Assembly (NCBI GenBank): GCA_008704415.1
Contig: VXIS01000042.1
Span: 62,001 to 126,000 of the forward strand
DNA length: 64,000 nt
Source: Sphaerosporella brunnea
Lineage: Eukaryota; Ascomycota; Pezizomycetes; Pezizales; Pyronemataceae
Direction of reading: 5' to 3'
In this document: one piece after another, positions 35,301 to 46,675 of the stretch
How the letters are laid out: every line of letters begins with the position of its first letter
Position numbering within the stretch: the stretch's first letter is position 1
The notes under the pieces: generated by a model
Database searches by the model: none
Told to the model about the DNA's origin: nothing
Seen by the model: only the letters and a program-made list of their open reading frames with translations
Translations under genes and position numbers: made by a program

Positions 35301-37414
35301 GACTTGTTCGGCCCGACAATATGTACCTAGCCCGCCTCAGACTTGTTTCTTTCGGAGCGTGCATTCTCCCTTGCCATGACCGGGTCATCTGTGAACTAAA
35401 GCATCCCCTTTCGGCTCTGAGTGCAGAACGGAGGCTGTTATGAGTGAGGCGGTTAGGATAACGACAAACCACGCAGAACCGTGTCCCCAAAATGGTTCAA
35501 AGTCATCAACACACAGTCCCTTTGCCTAGTCGATGACGTCCAATCGCAATGGACGATTCTGCCCTAACAGAAGGCTGAGCCGCCCGGGGTTCAACTATCG
35601 TGATTTGGAAGCCCCGGGCCGCGCAAGGTTAACCGCCGCGATCCGTTCCTGCAAAAAATTGTTACCTGACGCCGAGGCTGACGGGCTTGCCTTTCGCGCT
35701 TCATCGGCGTGAATTCGAACGGCGTCCATGCAATGCCACCATACCACCATACCACCATACCACCTGTTCTGCTTCTCCACCCTCCTGCATGAACCATCTC
35801 CGGTTACTAACATTCACTTACGCTGCAGCAGCAACTGTAAAACAGCATGAGCTGAGCGGGCAAGCTTTTCATTCCTAATTTGCAAATTGCTTCAATTGGA
35901 ACGGCCGCCGTTCCGAGTGTCATGCCTGATTTAGGATGTCTGTACGTGTAAACCGGCGGCCCTTTTTCTAGTCACAGACAATTGTGAGCTGCAGCTGTGT
36001 ATTTATCGAGCGTCCATCCAGAGTTCTTCCGTGTTGATCCTCGCTGCTCAGGGAAACGATGGCCAGCTCTGCTACTCGCTGCTGCGACTCGCCCGCGCAT
36101 TAGCCTGTGAGTTGGACTTTTCCTAGACCTATCAAATCGAACTATCGCCATATCACGACGTCTTTCGCTCGCCTACGGCTGCGTCCTAGTCGCTGCTGCG
36201 CGCGGCCGATCTCTCCGTATCCTTGTCCGCACTGGCAAAGTTCCTGTCCATCTATAAAGCCGTTAGCTCTTCCTTCTGGCCTCGGATCGTTGAAAAGGGA
36301 GCGGACACCCTCAATCTGCACCTGCTCACTCACGACCTTCGAAGCCAGCGAAGCAACACCGCCGCCGCTGTCACCGCTGACCATTGGCTCGCCACCCACC
36401 ACCCACCACCCACCACATCGCAACCACCCGCCTCCCCGAACTCTCGTAGAGCGTTAACACAGAAGCTCCATACGCCATGTGCACTCGATTCACACACATC
36501 TTCACTTGTGGACACTACACCGTCTCGACTGTCTCATGCGCACAATCACGATCATCGATGGGCAAATGCGTCGTCTACAAAGAAAAGGAGGTCGATCACG
36601 AATACGAATGCGATACTTGTGAAGCTGCACACCCGAAATAGTGAGGATTTGAATTGGTGTTTGGGGGTTTGAACTGGCGCCTGGTGTTTGGTGAGTTCCG
36701 ATCGTTGCAACGTCCTCGTTGGCCTGGCTAATTGCGTTGTGTCAGGGTTTACACAACTGTTTTTCTTTCCGGAGCCTCGGCGCGACTGTACTCTAATTCC
36801 GGTGTCACGCACGACCATCGACGATGTCCACGAAAAGCCCTGACGAAAGGTGCCAAGAAGTCAACGCAGATTTTTTTGTTTTGTTTTATTTGTCGGCTAT
36901 GGCTTTCCTGTGTCGGGAATTAGGGGCGGGAGGGGGGGCTTGAACCTTCGTGCATAGCATTTCTCTTTTCCTAATTGCCTTGTCTGTTATCCGAAATCGC
37001 GTCTCGGTGGCCGATGACGGTCTCGTGACGGTTGTTGTCTTGATGTTTGATAATAAAGAGAGGCCAACTCGACTGGCCTCTTTTCATTTCGTTTGGACTG
37101 TGTTTGGTTGGATGTGCGGATTTTTTTTTGATTTGGGCGAAACGTAAATAGATCACCCATGCCCGCCACGTGCAAGACGATATTTCCCTAGCGGATGATC
37201 CTTCGTTGAGCTTTACCCGCGGCATAAATCTTAATGTGCTCGTACTCACAGCGGTTGACTTCGGAGCAGGTGGCCGTATCGGTGCTTGACGTGGCCTTTG
37301 GCGGGGAAGAATCTCAACACTGCGTGCGACGTTTTCTTTTTTTTTGCTTTCTCGCCCCACACCTGATGGCGTGGACGCGGTATTTCACCGTGTGGAAGCG
37401 TCCGATGGCCCCAA
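29346..37414. other. Gene-poor region
   Basis: About 8 kb in which none of the frames on either strand shows a recognisable domain, and adjoining frames could not be spliced into a convincing protein. Noted inside: a 25-bp tandem duplication (30427-30476), a weak coding-like frame at 36193-36672, and an (accat)n tract at 35737-35764. Composition is close to 50% GC, so this is not an AT-rich island. It may be built from decayed transposons too old to recognise. Confidence 0.4.
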
Positions 37415-37560
37415 TTTTTTTGGTTTAATCATACTGTATTCGGCCGCATGCGGCCATGACATACAAAGGTACATGCAGGCTACCCTTAGACCTTGAGGCC
37501 CACAGACGGGCGTGCCAGAATAGAGAAAAGAATAGAGAATAGAAGCAAATACCAAGGAGA
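37415..37560 (-). repeat. Dispersed SINE-like repeat, copy 1
   Basis: On the minus strand the core (37461-37422) reads tcatggccgcatgcggccga followed by atacagtatgattaaac, then an A run (T run at 37415-37421 on the plus strand). The ggccgc-at-gcggcc part is a perfect hairpin. It matches copies at about 40085 and 52269. Similarity with the 40-kb copy extends some 90-100 bases upstream of the core. A short 3'-homologous repeat with an A tail suggests a SINE-like retroelement; no tRNA-like A and B boxes could be assigned. Confidence 0.5.
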
Positions 37561-40084
37561 ACCGTATCTAATAATGGGAAGGGAGCAAACATAAGAGATA
37601 CAATTTGGGCTCTGCCAGCCACATTCCAATCTTGGTGCGCCCTAAGAAATCAAGCACGGCCTTGGTACATCGATTATCTGCCAACAGGACCTTGACGCAT
37701 GTCGAGACTTTTCTTCTCCCGCTCCCAGGTTTTCCATCTCTTTCGATAGCCTCACCTACCACCCCAAACGACGATGGATAACCCATCGGTCCATTGTAAG
37801 TCCAGGTTTCACCTCACTCTATACAGTCGATCATCAAACATTGCGTGTGGCTGCAAACCTGCAAACTAGGTCATCCCGCATGCATGGAGCCAAAATCAGC
37901 TGATGATAGGTATAGTTTTGAGGGGGGCATGGAATTATGTACTTCTCTTGTTTGCAAAGGTTTTTTGGGGGCTTGAATTGCTTTGCTTGCCTGCCTCCAA
38001 GCTCTTGCCGTTGTAAGTTGTCAGATTGTTTTTTTTTGCGTTCCACGGCAGATCCTCCAATCGAAAATCAACCCAAGATTGGCGGGGTTCGAGCATCCGT
38101 TCCGTTTGCCATCCCTGCAAAGCACTGGCCACCCCCATGCTTCCGATGCCGCATGTCGCATGCGTCAACGCGGCTAATGTCGACGTGGCGTCTGTAGCGT
38201 CTCCGAAGGAGCACTAATGGCCGACTTCCGCGTAGTTCGGCAGATTAGTGCGGCTCTGTCGGATGGATGCCCATCGGGATGGTTGTTGCATCAGCTCCTC
38301 TCCACGTTCGCGTCAAACAACCCCGCTCCAAATCCCCAGTGCGGAGAGCATGGCCGCTGACGACCCCGACCCCTTGACTCAAAAAGGCGTGCTGGTGGTA
38401 TTGCGCATCTAGGGTGGGGGGGAGGCGGCATGCAACGGACGGGAGCGCGGGGGTGCTAAACGGCGGTCAAAAATGAATGAGGAAGGTCACCTGCCCATAC
38501 ATAACACGTTCTTCTCTCCGCTGACACTGCATCCTTGTGCGGGGAGAGCTCTTATTGGACCGATGGGGGGTATGCCATGACGCCAGCGCTTGCGATTGTC
38601 ACCGACCGAATAAACAACGAATGCCACTGATGTTTTGTTATTAGCTACCACATCGAGAGATCGGACATGACAACGAGCTTGCGAAAGTTAAGGAATCTGC
38701 GCCTACTACTGGTCTGTCGCCGCAGATTGCACCTGCAACCTCCGTTACACCAAACGGCGCAGGCAGGATTTTTTTTTTTTTTTTCTCGGCACTCTGGCAA
38801 AACTGCATCCCACATTGTTCACCCGCATCGTCAATCCATCACCTGCCGTCCAAGCCTTTGGATGCAGATATGAATTTTGTGCCTGCACATGCTTTGATGA
38901 GTCTTGGCAAATTGACTACCACAATAGTCATACATATATCTATTCTACTCATATATTCAAGGCCAACCAGGTAGCCCACCATGTTCATAACCCGCATATT
39001 GCGTGCATTACCGTTGCCGCTGACAAACAGGTCTGTCTGCGGTTATCGGTGATGTTCCGCTGCGGGTCATCGGTGTTTTGATCGCAACAAGAGCCCACGG
39101 ACGAATCAAATGCCATGGATGGATTCTCCCCCCCTTGATGCGCTCCAGGGGTCTGTAAGCTGACGACCACGGTAGGCATTGAACCCTTGTGATACGGTTA
39201 ACGACGGAGATCATAACATCCAACAGTTTGTTTGGCGCCAAAGTATCTCGTTTACAACCCGGATCCGCGTCCACAGCAAACCTATATACATAACGCCCGG
39301 CGTTTGACAACGCAGCTTTGTATCTACCGGCAGTACCCTACCCCATGTATATGCCGTGTAAGTGCTCGATTAGAAAACAAGGCGCCGAGGCAGAAGACGG
39401 CGGATTTCGGACCATTCAACTGGGGTGGGGGGGCTTCATTAAACATCACTCAGAATCATTGGACTGCACTCGGACGTTCTTGACAACCGACATGCGCTGC
39501 AGCTTCAGCCTTGTCTGACTCACGTTTTTTTCGGACCGTTTCGTTTTTGGGGGTGCCGAGCTGCTGCAGTCGCGTGAACTACATAGATGGCTGGCTGTGA
39601 TTTGCTCAGGATTGATTATTTAGCAACGGTCTCCTTGTCGAGCTTTTAGTGTTGGCGCATCCTCGACTTATCAAGCGGCCTACATAGAGTGTGGCAAAAA
39701 TATAATAGCAAATGCAACCCACCTCCCCGAATGTGCAGCTTTGATTATGGACGCCGACAATAGCAGCAGCAACCAACACGGCCGGGGGGGGGTGCTCTAA
39801 AGTAGAGCCCGCCGGAGTAAGGGGATTCACTCTTGATGGCACCACGAAAGAAAAAGTTGCACGTAAGAGCCCAGTTCGGGCGGACAGGTTTGGCTAGCTG
39901 GCGGATGACAGGTGCACTGAGGCAGTCTTGGATTTCCCTTGCGCCACCAAAGCTGGCTGCTGGCCCGATCAAGGCATCATCATGTCATGACCTTTCTTTC
40001 AACTTTCTCTCTCCTTTTTCTCCTAGCCACGCTTATGTTCGTACGAATCTCCTTGGCATGTCAAATTACCTGGTGCGGTCTCCT
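37561..40084. other. Gene-poor region between repeat copies
   Basis: No gene recognised on either strand. It contains a T run (38769-38783) and scattered short frames without motifs. Confidence 0.4.
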
Positions 40085-40205
40085 TGCTTCTTTCCCTTAG
40101 AAGGGCCGCAGGCCCCAGTAGTAGGCTTCGGCCTAAGCGGTAGCATAGCCTCTTCTCTCTCTATGTCATGGCCGCAAGCGGCCGAATACAATATGATTAA
40201 AACCG

Positions 40206-40241
<36 letters not shown>
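40085..40241 (+). repeat. Dispersed SINE-like repeat, copy 2, with 35-A tail
   Basis: The core at 40167-40204 reads tcatggccgcaagcggccga then atacaatatgattaaaacc, and ends in about 35 consecutive A residues (40206-40240). The upstream part, ggcttcggcctaagcggtagcatagcct, parallels the minus-strand copy at 37.4-37.6 kb. The long pure A tail suggests this is the youngest copy. No open frame. The A tail next to a shared 3' core is the hallmark of a retroposed element. Confidence 0.55.
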
Positions 40242-41817
40242 AGGTTTGGCTAGCGCTTTGGGGGGTGGGGGGAGCTCGGAATATCAGTGACAAGTACAAT
40301 ACACTACCTACCCCTACCTAGTTCATAAAAATTTACCCGAGAGACTTGTGATCGGGGAGGGGGGGTGAGGGAGGGTTAAATTCAGCATGCACTATCCTCC
40401 AAAGCCGCTGAACCGGCGTGCATTCGGCTATGTACCTAGGGTCTTGCTTGTAAACTACCAAACTACCTACCTAGATCTTAAGCTTGTTGGTCGGATATCG
40501 GTACGTATCTATCTATCTAGCTGTCTCGGATCGTTGCTGGAGTAAGATCTACGAGCGAGCACAAAATACATACCCACATGGTGGTCACATGTTTTTGCAG
40601 AGTCTCGAACTAGGGATATAGGTACGTGTACCTAGGTGGATAGATACGTAGTAGCATCCCTCCCTCTCCTCGCTCCAAGGATGTCCATAAGCCCGAAGCC
40701 ACGCACGCCGGTCTAGGACGCCCGCCTCTGAAGCCGGCTTCAGCAAAGCCCGCCGCATTTAAAACCGACCTGATCACCGGCTTGTGACGGATAACTCCGA
40801 GCCGAAACAACTACCGCTGCTGATCTAGGTGGTCAGGTAGGCAGATGTATGTAGTTAATCACTGGCTGGTGCCGTTTTCGGGCCCGTTCCGATGACGGTT
40901 ATATATAGATGCCTGTCAATTAACGGCCCTACAATACCACACGTGGAACTCTAGCTTCTGTGATGAGAGCTGAAGGATTGTTAGCTACAGGGGAGGTGTT
41001 GTGTCGATTAGGATTTGGGTGCATTGGTGGAAGAGGTCGCAAGGTAGAGAGAGAACTGGACAAAAGTAAAGGTCCGCCTGATTGTGACGGGCGCCGAGTC
41101 GCCGACAGCTGGTTTGTGGCCATCCCAAGGATGGTGATGATGTCCAAGGACGAGAAAACACAGCCTGAGTGCTTGGGAGGATCCCGTTAAGCAACTAGAG
41201 TGGATACTCGTTTTGAAAAGTTTATGGTCAGCAGATCTGTTGCCGGCATGAAAAACAGTATACAGCGCTTCATGGGCAATGACTCGCCATCTTGGGGACA
41301 GTTTAGTTTCGCTTGATCTTGCCAGTTATTTTGATGAAATATACTTGGTTTCCTACCGGTATTAGACCCCCTAATCATGCTAAGTAACCCAGACGAAGAC
41401 CCGTTAGGTGCATACAAAAGAGTGAGGTACTGTGCAATACTCATCATCGGGCTCAATCGTGATTCTGGGCTTATGTATGGCCAGACCGCTCGCCCACGAA
41501 ATCCCTTGCCGATGAATCGATAAATCACACCCTTTTTCACGGACTACAAGCCTTACCCTCCATACTTGTTGCCATGCAACGGTATGCAGCATCCATTACA
41601 CGCATCTACGTCAGGCGTTGGTCAATTTCTTTTCATCCTCCACACGCGTACACGAAAACCAGCCATAACCGTGCGTGATAAATCGAACCAAGTAGCAAGC
41701 GCGCGCTCAACATGAAAAAAAAAAAGTAAACAAAGTCATGCAAACAAAAATAAAAATAAAAAACCCAAATACTAGTATACTATACAGAAATAACACCCTC
41801 AGCTCAGCCCCATTACA
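40242..41817. other. Spacer downstream of HRD3
   Basis: No gene recognised. The part 40290-40660 is unusually rich in TACCTA/TAGGTA-type words (ctacctacccctaccta, ccaaactacctacctag, gtacctaggtggatag) and (ATCT)n. A TATA-like ttatatatag is at about 40900-40909, but no convincing gene follows. HRD3 ends at 41818 on the minus strand, and an A-rich tract before it (41713-41725, 41746-41766) is its 3' flank. Confidence 0.4.
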
Positions 41818-44582
41818 TCAATGTGGCATCCCCCACCCAGGCATTTGTGGGTCATTCCATATGCCTACTGGCGGCGGCGGTTGTGGCGGTGGTGCTTGCT
41901 GGCCTCTAGCGCCGTCGTTCAGCCGCTCCTCCGCGCGTCTCCGCGCCTGCTGCTGCTGCCGCCACTGCCGGTAATAAACCAGCACCGCAACCGCTCCAGC
42001 AAGTGCCAGGATGATGATGCTCTCGGCGACGTCCTCGTCGAACCCTTCATCATAATACTCATCACCAGGCAAATGTTGCTGGGAACCGTCCATTTCTTCG
42101 TCGTCCTGCAACACATGCAGATCGGCCTCGGTGGCGGCTTCGTACCAGTTCCTGAGGAACTCGCGGAACGTCACTCGTTTCTTCTTAGGCTCTGGCCCAA
42201 TACCCTTGACGCCGCCGTGTGTGATTATATTCCAGAAAGCGCGAAGGCGGAGCTTCAAGAGGGAGAGAGTGACCGGAAGGTAGGCTTCGGGGTTCGTTTC
42301 AAAGGCTTGGTCGTAGTAGCGCTTGGCTAGATGAAAGTCCTGGGAAACGCCGACGCCGTTCTCGTGCATCCATCCCAAATTCCAGAGCGCTTGAGCTGAC
42401 GCCTGGTGTTCCGCAGCGGCGTTGTAGCAGGAGGCGGCCTTCACTGGGTCCGGGTCCGTGCCGATACCGGAAAGGTAGTAATCTCCCATTTTGACCAGAG
42501 AATCGACGTTGGCCTGTTTGGCTGATCGTGTCCAGTATATAAGGGCTAGCTCCTGGTCTTGCTGGGATACATGTCTCCGGCCTTGGATTCTCTTGAGGTC
42601 TATGCCGGCGCGGGCTAGAAGAGACTTTAGGGGCAACGCAGAGCTGTGTTCATCGAGGAGGTAGGCGACGTTTGCCTGTGCAGATTCGTATCCTTGCTCC
42701 GCAGCCATCATATAGCCCACTAGGGCGTTTTCCATGTCGCCATTCTCATAAGCCTGGTTAGCCCATGCCATCGGACTCTGTAGCGGTTCAACTTTCTCCG
42801 CCACAATCTTATAGTAAGCCGTTGCCAACCCACAAGATCTATCCTTGGCCTTTGCAGCGTTGTTGATCTCGGCGAGATAGTAAAAAGCCTCAACATTACC
42901 GTGTCTAGCGGCAAGTTCGAGGTACCGTTTTGCGGGCTCAATTTCGCCGTTTTCAAGTAACATCTTCGCAAAGTTCACCTGCGCAACTGGAAAGTCCTGG
43001 CTCGCCGCACTCTTGAAATACTTGGAAGCCTTTTCGCGGTCCTCCTTCACGCCGAGGCCGTTGAGGTACATAAATCCAAGACCGTTCTGAGAGTTTGCGT
43101 CCCCGCAGGTGACTCCGCGCTTGAACCATCTGAAAGCAGCGTTGTAGTCCTGGGGACCCGCTTCTCCTCGCAATGCCATGTTTCCAAGATATCCCGCTGC
43201 CCTACCGGCATACTTTCCAAGATATTGGGGGCCACCGGTTCGCACCTTGTCGCGGTCCCAGTACTGATTTGCTACCCGCAAGAAGTACTCCTTTGCTTTG
43301 GCAATATTGCGAGGAAGATTGCGAGAGCCTTCGTAATATATCTTACCTAGAGATATTGTCTCGGGGAAGTTGCCTTTCCGAGCAAGAAGCTCCAAATATT
43401 CGACAATGTCTCCTAGCTCCTTCGCGGAATCGAGTGACTGTCTCTGACGCTGCCCGTTAGGCCCCGATGAGATCGCGGATGCGCCTTCGCCATAAACGCC
43501 GCCCTGGTCATCTGCCAATCGGAATGTATGTTTTTGCAGGAAGTGACCACCTGGTGGCCCAGATTCCCACCAGGTAAGTGCCTTCTCTGCAACACGGCGG
43601 TAGTAGAACGCAGCTTCTTCACAGTTCCGTGAAGTTCCTATGCCTTGATAATGGCGGAATGCTATCGTCATCTCTGACCGCGTGTTCCCGCCAAGGGCCG
43701 CAAAGGTGTGGTATAGAAGGGCCTATAATCTCATCAGTCACCAACATCTTCGCCGCGTCCCCTGGGACCGACTACCTTTCCCTGATCCTTCGGCACCGCA
43801 CCTCCAATTCCAGTCGCATGCATAAAGCCGACCATATGCTGCGCTGTCGAGTTTCCGGACAGATCGGCAAGCTCTTTATACCACTTATACGCCGTGGAGT
43901 AATCCCGCGGATGCGACCAGTTTCCGTACTGCGCCCCTCAATTAGCACGGAGCAGACTCCAGCCAACCGTGTACGGCCGTCACATACAAAGTTCATTTCC
44001 GCCAGCAAAAACATAGCATCCTCATTCCGCTCCGGCTCGGCCGCCTTCTTCAACAGCTCCACCGCAGCACCCAGCTTCTTCCCATGCGCGCCCGCAAACG
44101 TAGGTGTACTTCTGGACAACGATGGCGACGACGACTGTTGCTCGAGCGACTGGGCATTATGCCACAGCAGCAACTGCTTGATGTAGTACCACAACGTGCC
44201 TAACCATCCCGAACCCCCTCTGCCCCGTTCCGATGATGACACGTGAGGCACTGGATTGATCGAATGGAGTAGTGTGCGCGCTTCCGATACCCACTGCGCA
44301 GCTTGTCGAGCTTGCTCTGGCTTGTGTTAGAGCGCGCAATTCATGCCGGGGATGCCAGCGCGAGGAATGGGGGCCGTACCGGCGTTTCTGACAGAGGGCT
44401 CTTCGAGCGCGGTTGCTGCTGCAGGTTTTGGTTCGATCGAGGCGGTAGCGATAGTGGATACGACGAGAAGCGCTGCGATAGTGAATAGAGACACATCAGC
44501 GAGCTGAACCCAGCGTGGACGGAACAGGGGACGGACCAAGAAGCACCAAATATCGCGGGGTGGTGGTGATGGTCCACCTCAT
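41818..44582 (-). CDS. HRD3: Hrd3/Sel1L-like ERAD component
   Basis: Five exons on the minus strand: 44582-44547, 44503-44380, 44316-43988, 43928-43776 and 43722-41818, 848 residues. The signal-peptide helix (LADVSLFTIAALLVVSTIAT) has no ATG in its own exon; a 43-nt intron (44546-44504) links it in frame to MRWTITTTPRYL, which resolves the start. Many Sel1-like repeats of 36-40 residues follow, e.g. AAFRWFKRGVTCGDANSQNG and LGFMYLNGLGVKEDREKASK. Near the C-terminus is one membrane helix (ESIIILALAGAVAVLVYY) and a Pro/Gln-rich cytosolic tail. Hrd3 sits in the ER membrane with the Hrd1 ubiquitin ligase and receives misfolded luminal proteins for degradation. Confidence 0.9.
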
Positions 44583-45060
44583 CTTGTGGTTGTCGTGACG
44601 TATGGAGTGCTTTCTGGTTTATCAACAAGACTGATAGAAAAGGCACAACTTCATTCCCGTGATGATCCGCCGCAAAGAGCTTCAAAGAAAAAAGGTAAAA
44701 AAAATCCTATCGCATTCGGGGGAGAATGTGGCGGCAGCTCTAACTAAGCTCTGGCAACGAACACGCGCGTGTGTGACCCGAAACGTGGCCTCACGGATCT
44801 TCTTCATGCCGTGTCACTCAACTTATGTCACTTTGACAGAACAGTCGTTGTTTCCATGCTCACGGCTTTAGATTGCACAAATTGCCGTCACGATATGCGT
44901 TTTCAGAAGAGAGAGTGTGTGAACAAGCTTCAGATTTCCTATGCAGCCAAAAACACTGCTATACATCCAAAGGTCCGCATAACTGCAATCAAAGGACATT
45001 TCTAAGCCCGCTTGGATATTTCCTTCTGGTATCTAATCTATAGGATAAAGAACTCGCGCT
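44583..45060. other. Spacer between HRD3 and MCR1
   Basis: Promoter region of HRD3 (minus strand) and the 3' flank of MCR1. No other gene or repeat is seen. Confidence 0.45.
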
Positions 45061-46219
45061 CTAAAACTTGAAGACATCATCCTTTGTGTAGCCCAGGTCC
45101 TTCAGGATACCCGAAAGCTCACCCTGGTCCGCAGGCGACTTCTGTTATATTCGTCAGTCACCAGAGTTTCTTTCGGCGATGTGAAGGGGATTGTATACCT
45201 TGTTGCCGGAGATGGCCTTGTACATGCCTGGGTCAACTGTCAGCTTCTCTGCACACGGAGCCAACATGGGGGCAATCGGAGATGAATACCTGGTGGTCCG
45301 CACACGAAGATCTTGTTGTTTCCGCTTCCAGGCTCGGGCAGCACGGTTTTCAACAGCTCCTTAGTGACGCGTCCCTGGGTAGCCCAGCCAGCATCCTTGG
45401 GGGCATTGTCAAGGACGTAGAACGCCTTGAACCGCTGAGGGTAGGTATTCTCGAGGTCGACCAGCTCCTTCTTCAACAGAATGTCCTGCTCCGACAAGTT
45501 TCCAAAGACAACAGTGACCTTAGTCTTGTCCTCGGGGTTGCTGAAGATGGCGCGCATGAGCTGGTACATGGGCGTAATACCAGTTCCACCAGCGATGAGC
45601 GTGATGTGGTCATGCTTGTTGGGAGTCCACTCGTACTTGAGCAGAGGGCCCTTGAAGGCCAGCATCTGGTCGACGTTCATATCGTGAAGGTGGGTAGACA
45701 TGGGGCCGCCCTCGTACTTCTTGACGATGAGGTCCATGTAACCGCGCTGGCCCTCATCCGAGGTGGGAGTGTAGGGACGGATGGTGGGCTTCTGGTCGTT
45801 GGGGCCCTTGTACTTGGTGAGCAGGCAAGAGGCGATCTTGAGACCGGAGACATGGTCCTCGGAGGGCAGCGCAAAGCGCAGGCGCTTGGTGTTGGGAGAG
45901 ATGTACTCAGTCTCGGTGAGCCTGAGGTCAATCCACTGGCCATCACCGGTCAGAGTGGGGACGGCGGGTGGGAGCGGCTTCGGTGCACTGCCCGTGGTGT
46001 AGAAGTAGTAGCCTCCGGCGGCCGCGCCGAGGCCGACGAGAGCGTAGAGAAGACCAGAGGAAGACTTCTTCTCTTCACCGGCGGGGGTGGCATAGCGGCG
46101 GACACCCTGCAAGCCATTAGTGGGGTATCGAAGCAGGGCAGAGATTTTGACTTTACCTGCTTCAGAGGGGTCGCGCGAGCGCACTGGCGCGCGGTAGAAA
46201 AGGCAGTGCGGGCGAACAT
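45061..46219 (-). CDS. MCR1: NADH-cytochrome b5 reductase 2, mitochondrial
   Basis: Four exons: 46219-46157, 46106-45290, 45227-45199 and 45141-45061, 329 residues. The N-terminus [20 protein letters not shown] is a mitochondrial presequence, followed by one membrane helix ([18 protein letters not shown]). The FAD domain holds RPYTPTS and [11 protein letters not shown]; the NADH domain holds [13 protein letters not shown] and [12 protein letters not shown]. The CGPPG motif is split by an intron (GTATTC...CCAG), and the tiny 29-nt third exon encodes MYKAISGNK. The end, [11 protein letters not shown], is typical of the family. The enzyme transfers electrons from NADH to cytochrome b5 or other acceptors in the outer membrane/intermembrane space and supports antioxidant metabolism. 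Complete. Confidence 0.95.
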
Positions 46220-46675
46220 GGTCAACTTGCGGCTCTCGTAGGGATAAATTGAAATCGAGCGGGTGGGAGACGGCGGCGGGAAGTCAATCTACGATTCAAA
46301 TCTTGTCGGTAGTCGGGTAAACATCATGACGTTATATGCCAAGCTATTTTGGCTTTTATTAATTGGTCTGATTTGTCAAGACACGCTCTCTGAGCTCCGC
46401 GATCTACAGGAGATAACTCCATATTCACAAGTAACTTAAGTCTGCGTTCCGGCACGCTTGGAGATATCTCCGCCGAATGATAAAAGATGCCCGCATATCC
46501 GTCACGAGGTTTACTAGCCGAGAACCAAACATATTTGCGTAACGAAAGACTTATGTAGTAGCACAATCTGAAGTCCTAACGCCAGAGCTCCATCCCGATG
46601 CAGGATATACTTCCTTTTTGTTCCTCCCAAATGCAAACCAAATAACTCCCTTTTGTAGCGGCTGCAGTGCCCTCT
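46220..46675. other. Spacer, MCR1 promoter side
   Basis: 456 bases between the MCR1 start and the stop of the next minus-strand gene. No gene or motif stands out. Confidence 0.45.

Noticed and set aside
38087..38103. B-box-like ggttcgagcatcc, a possible tRNA signal
   Set aside because: No matching A box, acceptor stem or cloverleaf could be drawn around it.
43578..44186. 202-residue plus-strand frame over HRD3
   Set aside because: Antisense of the HRD3 5' exons and introns, which join into a coherent protein on the minus strand.
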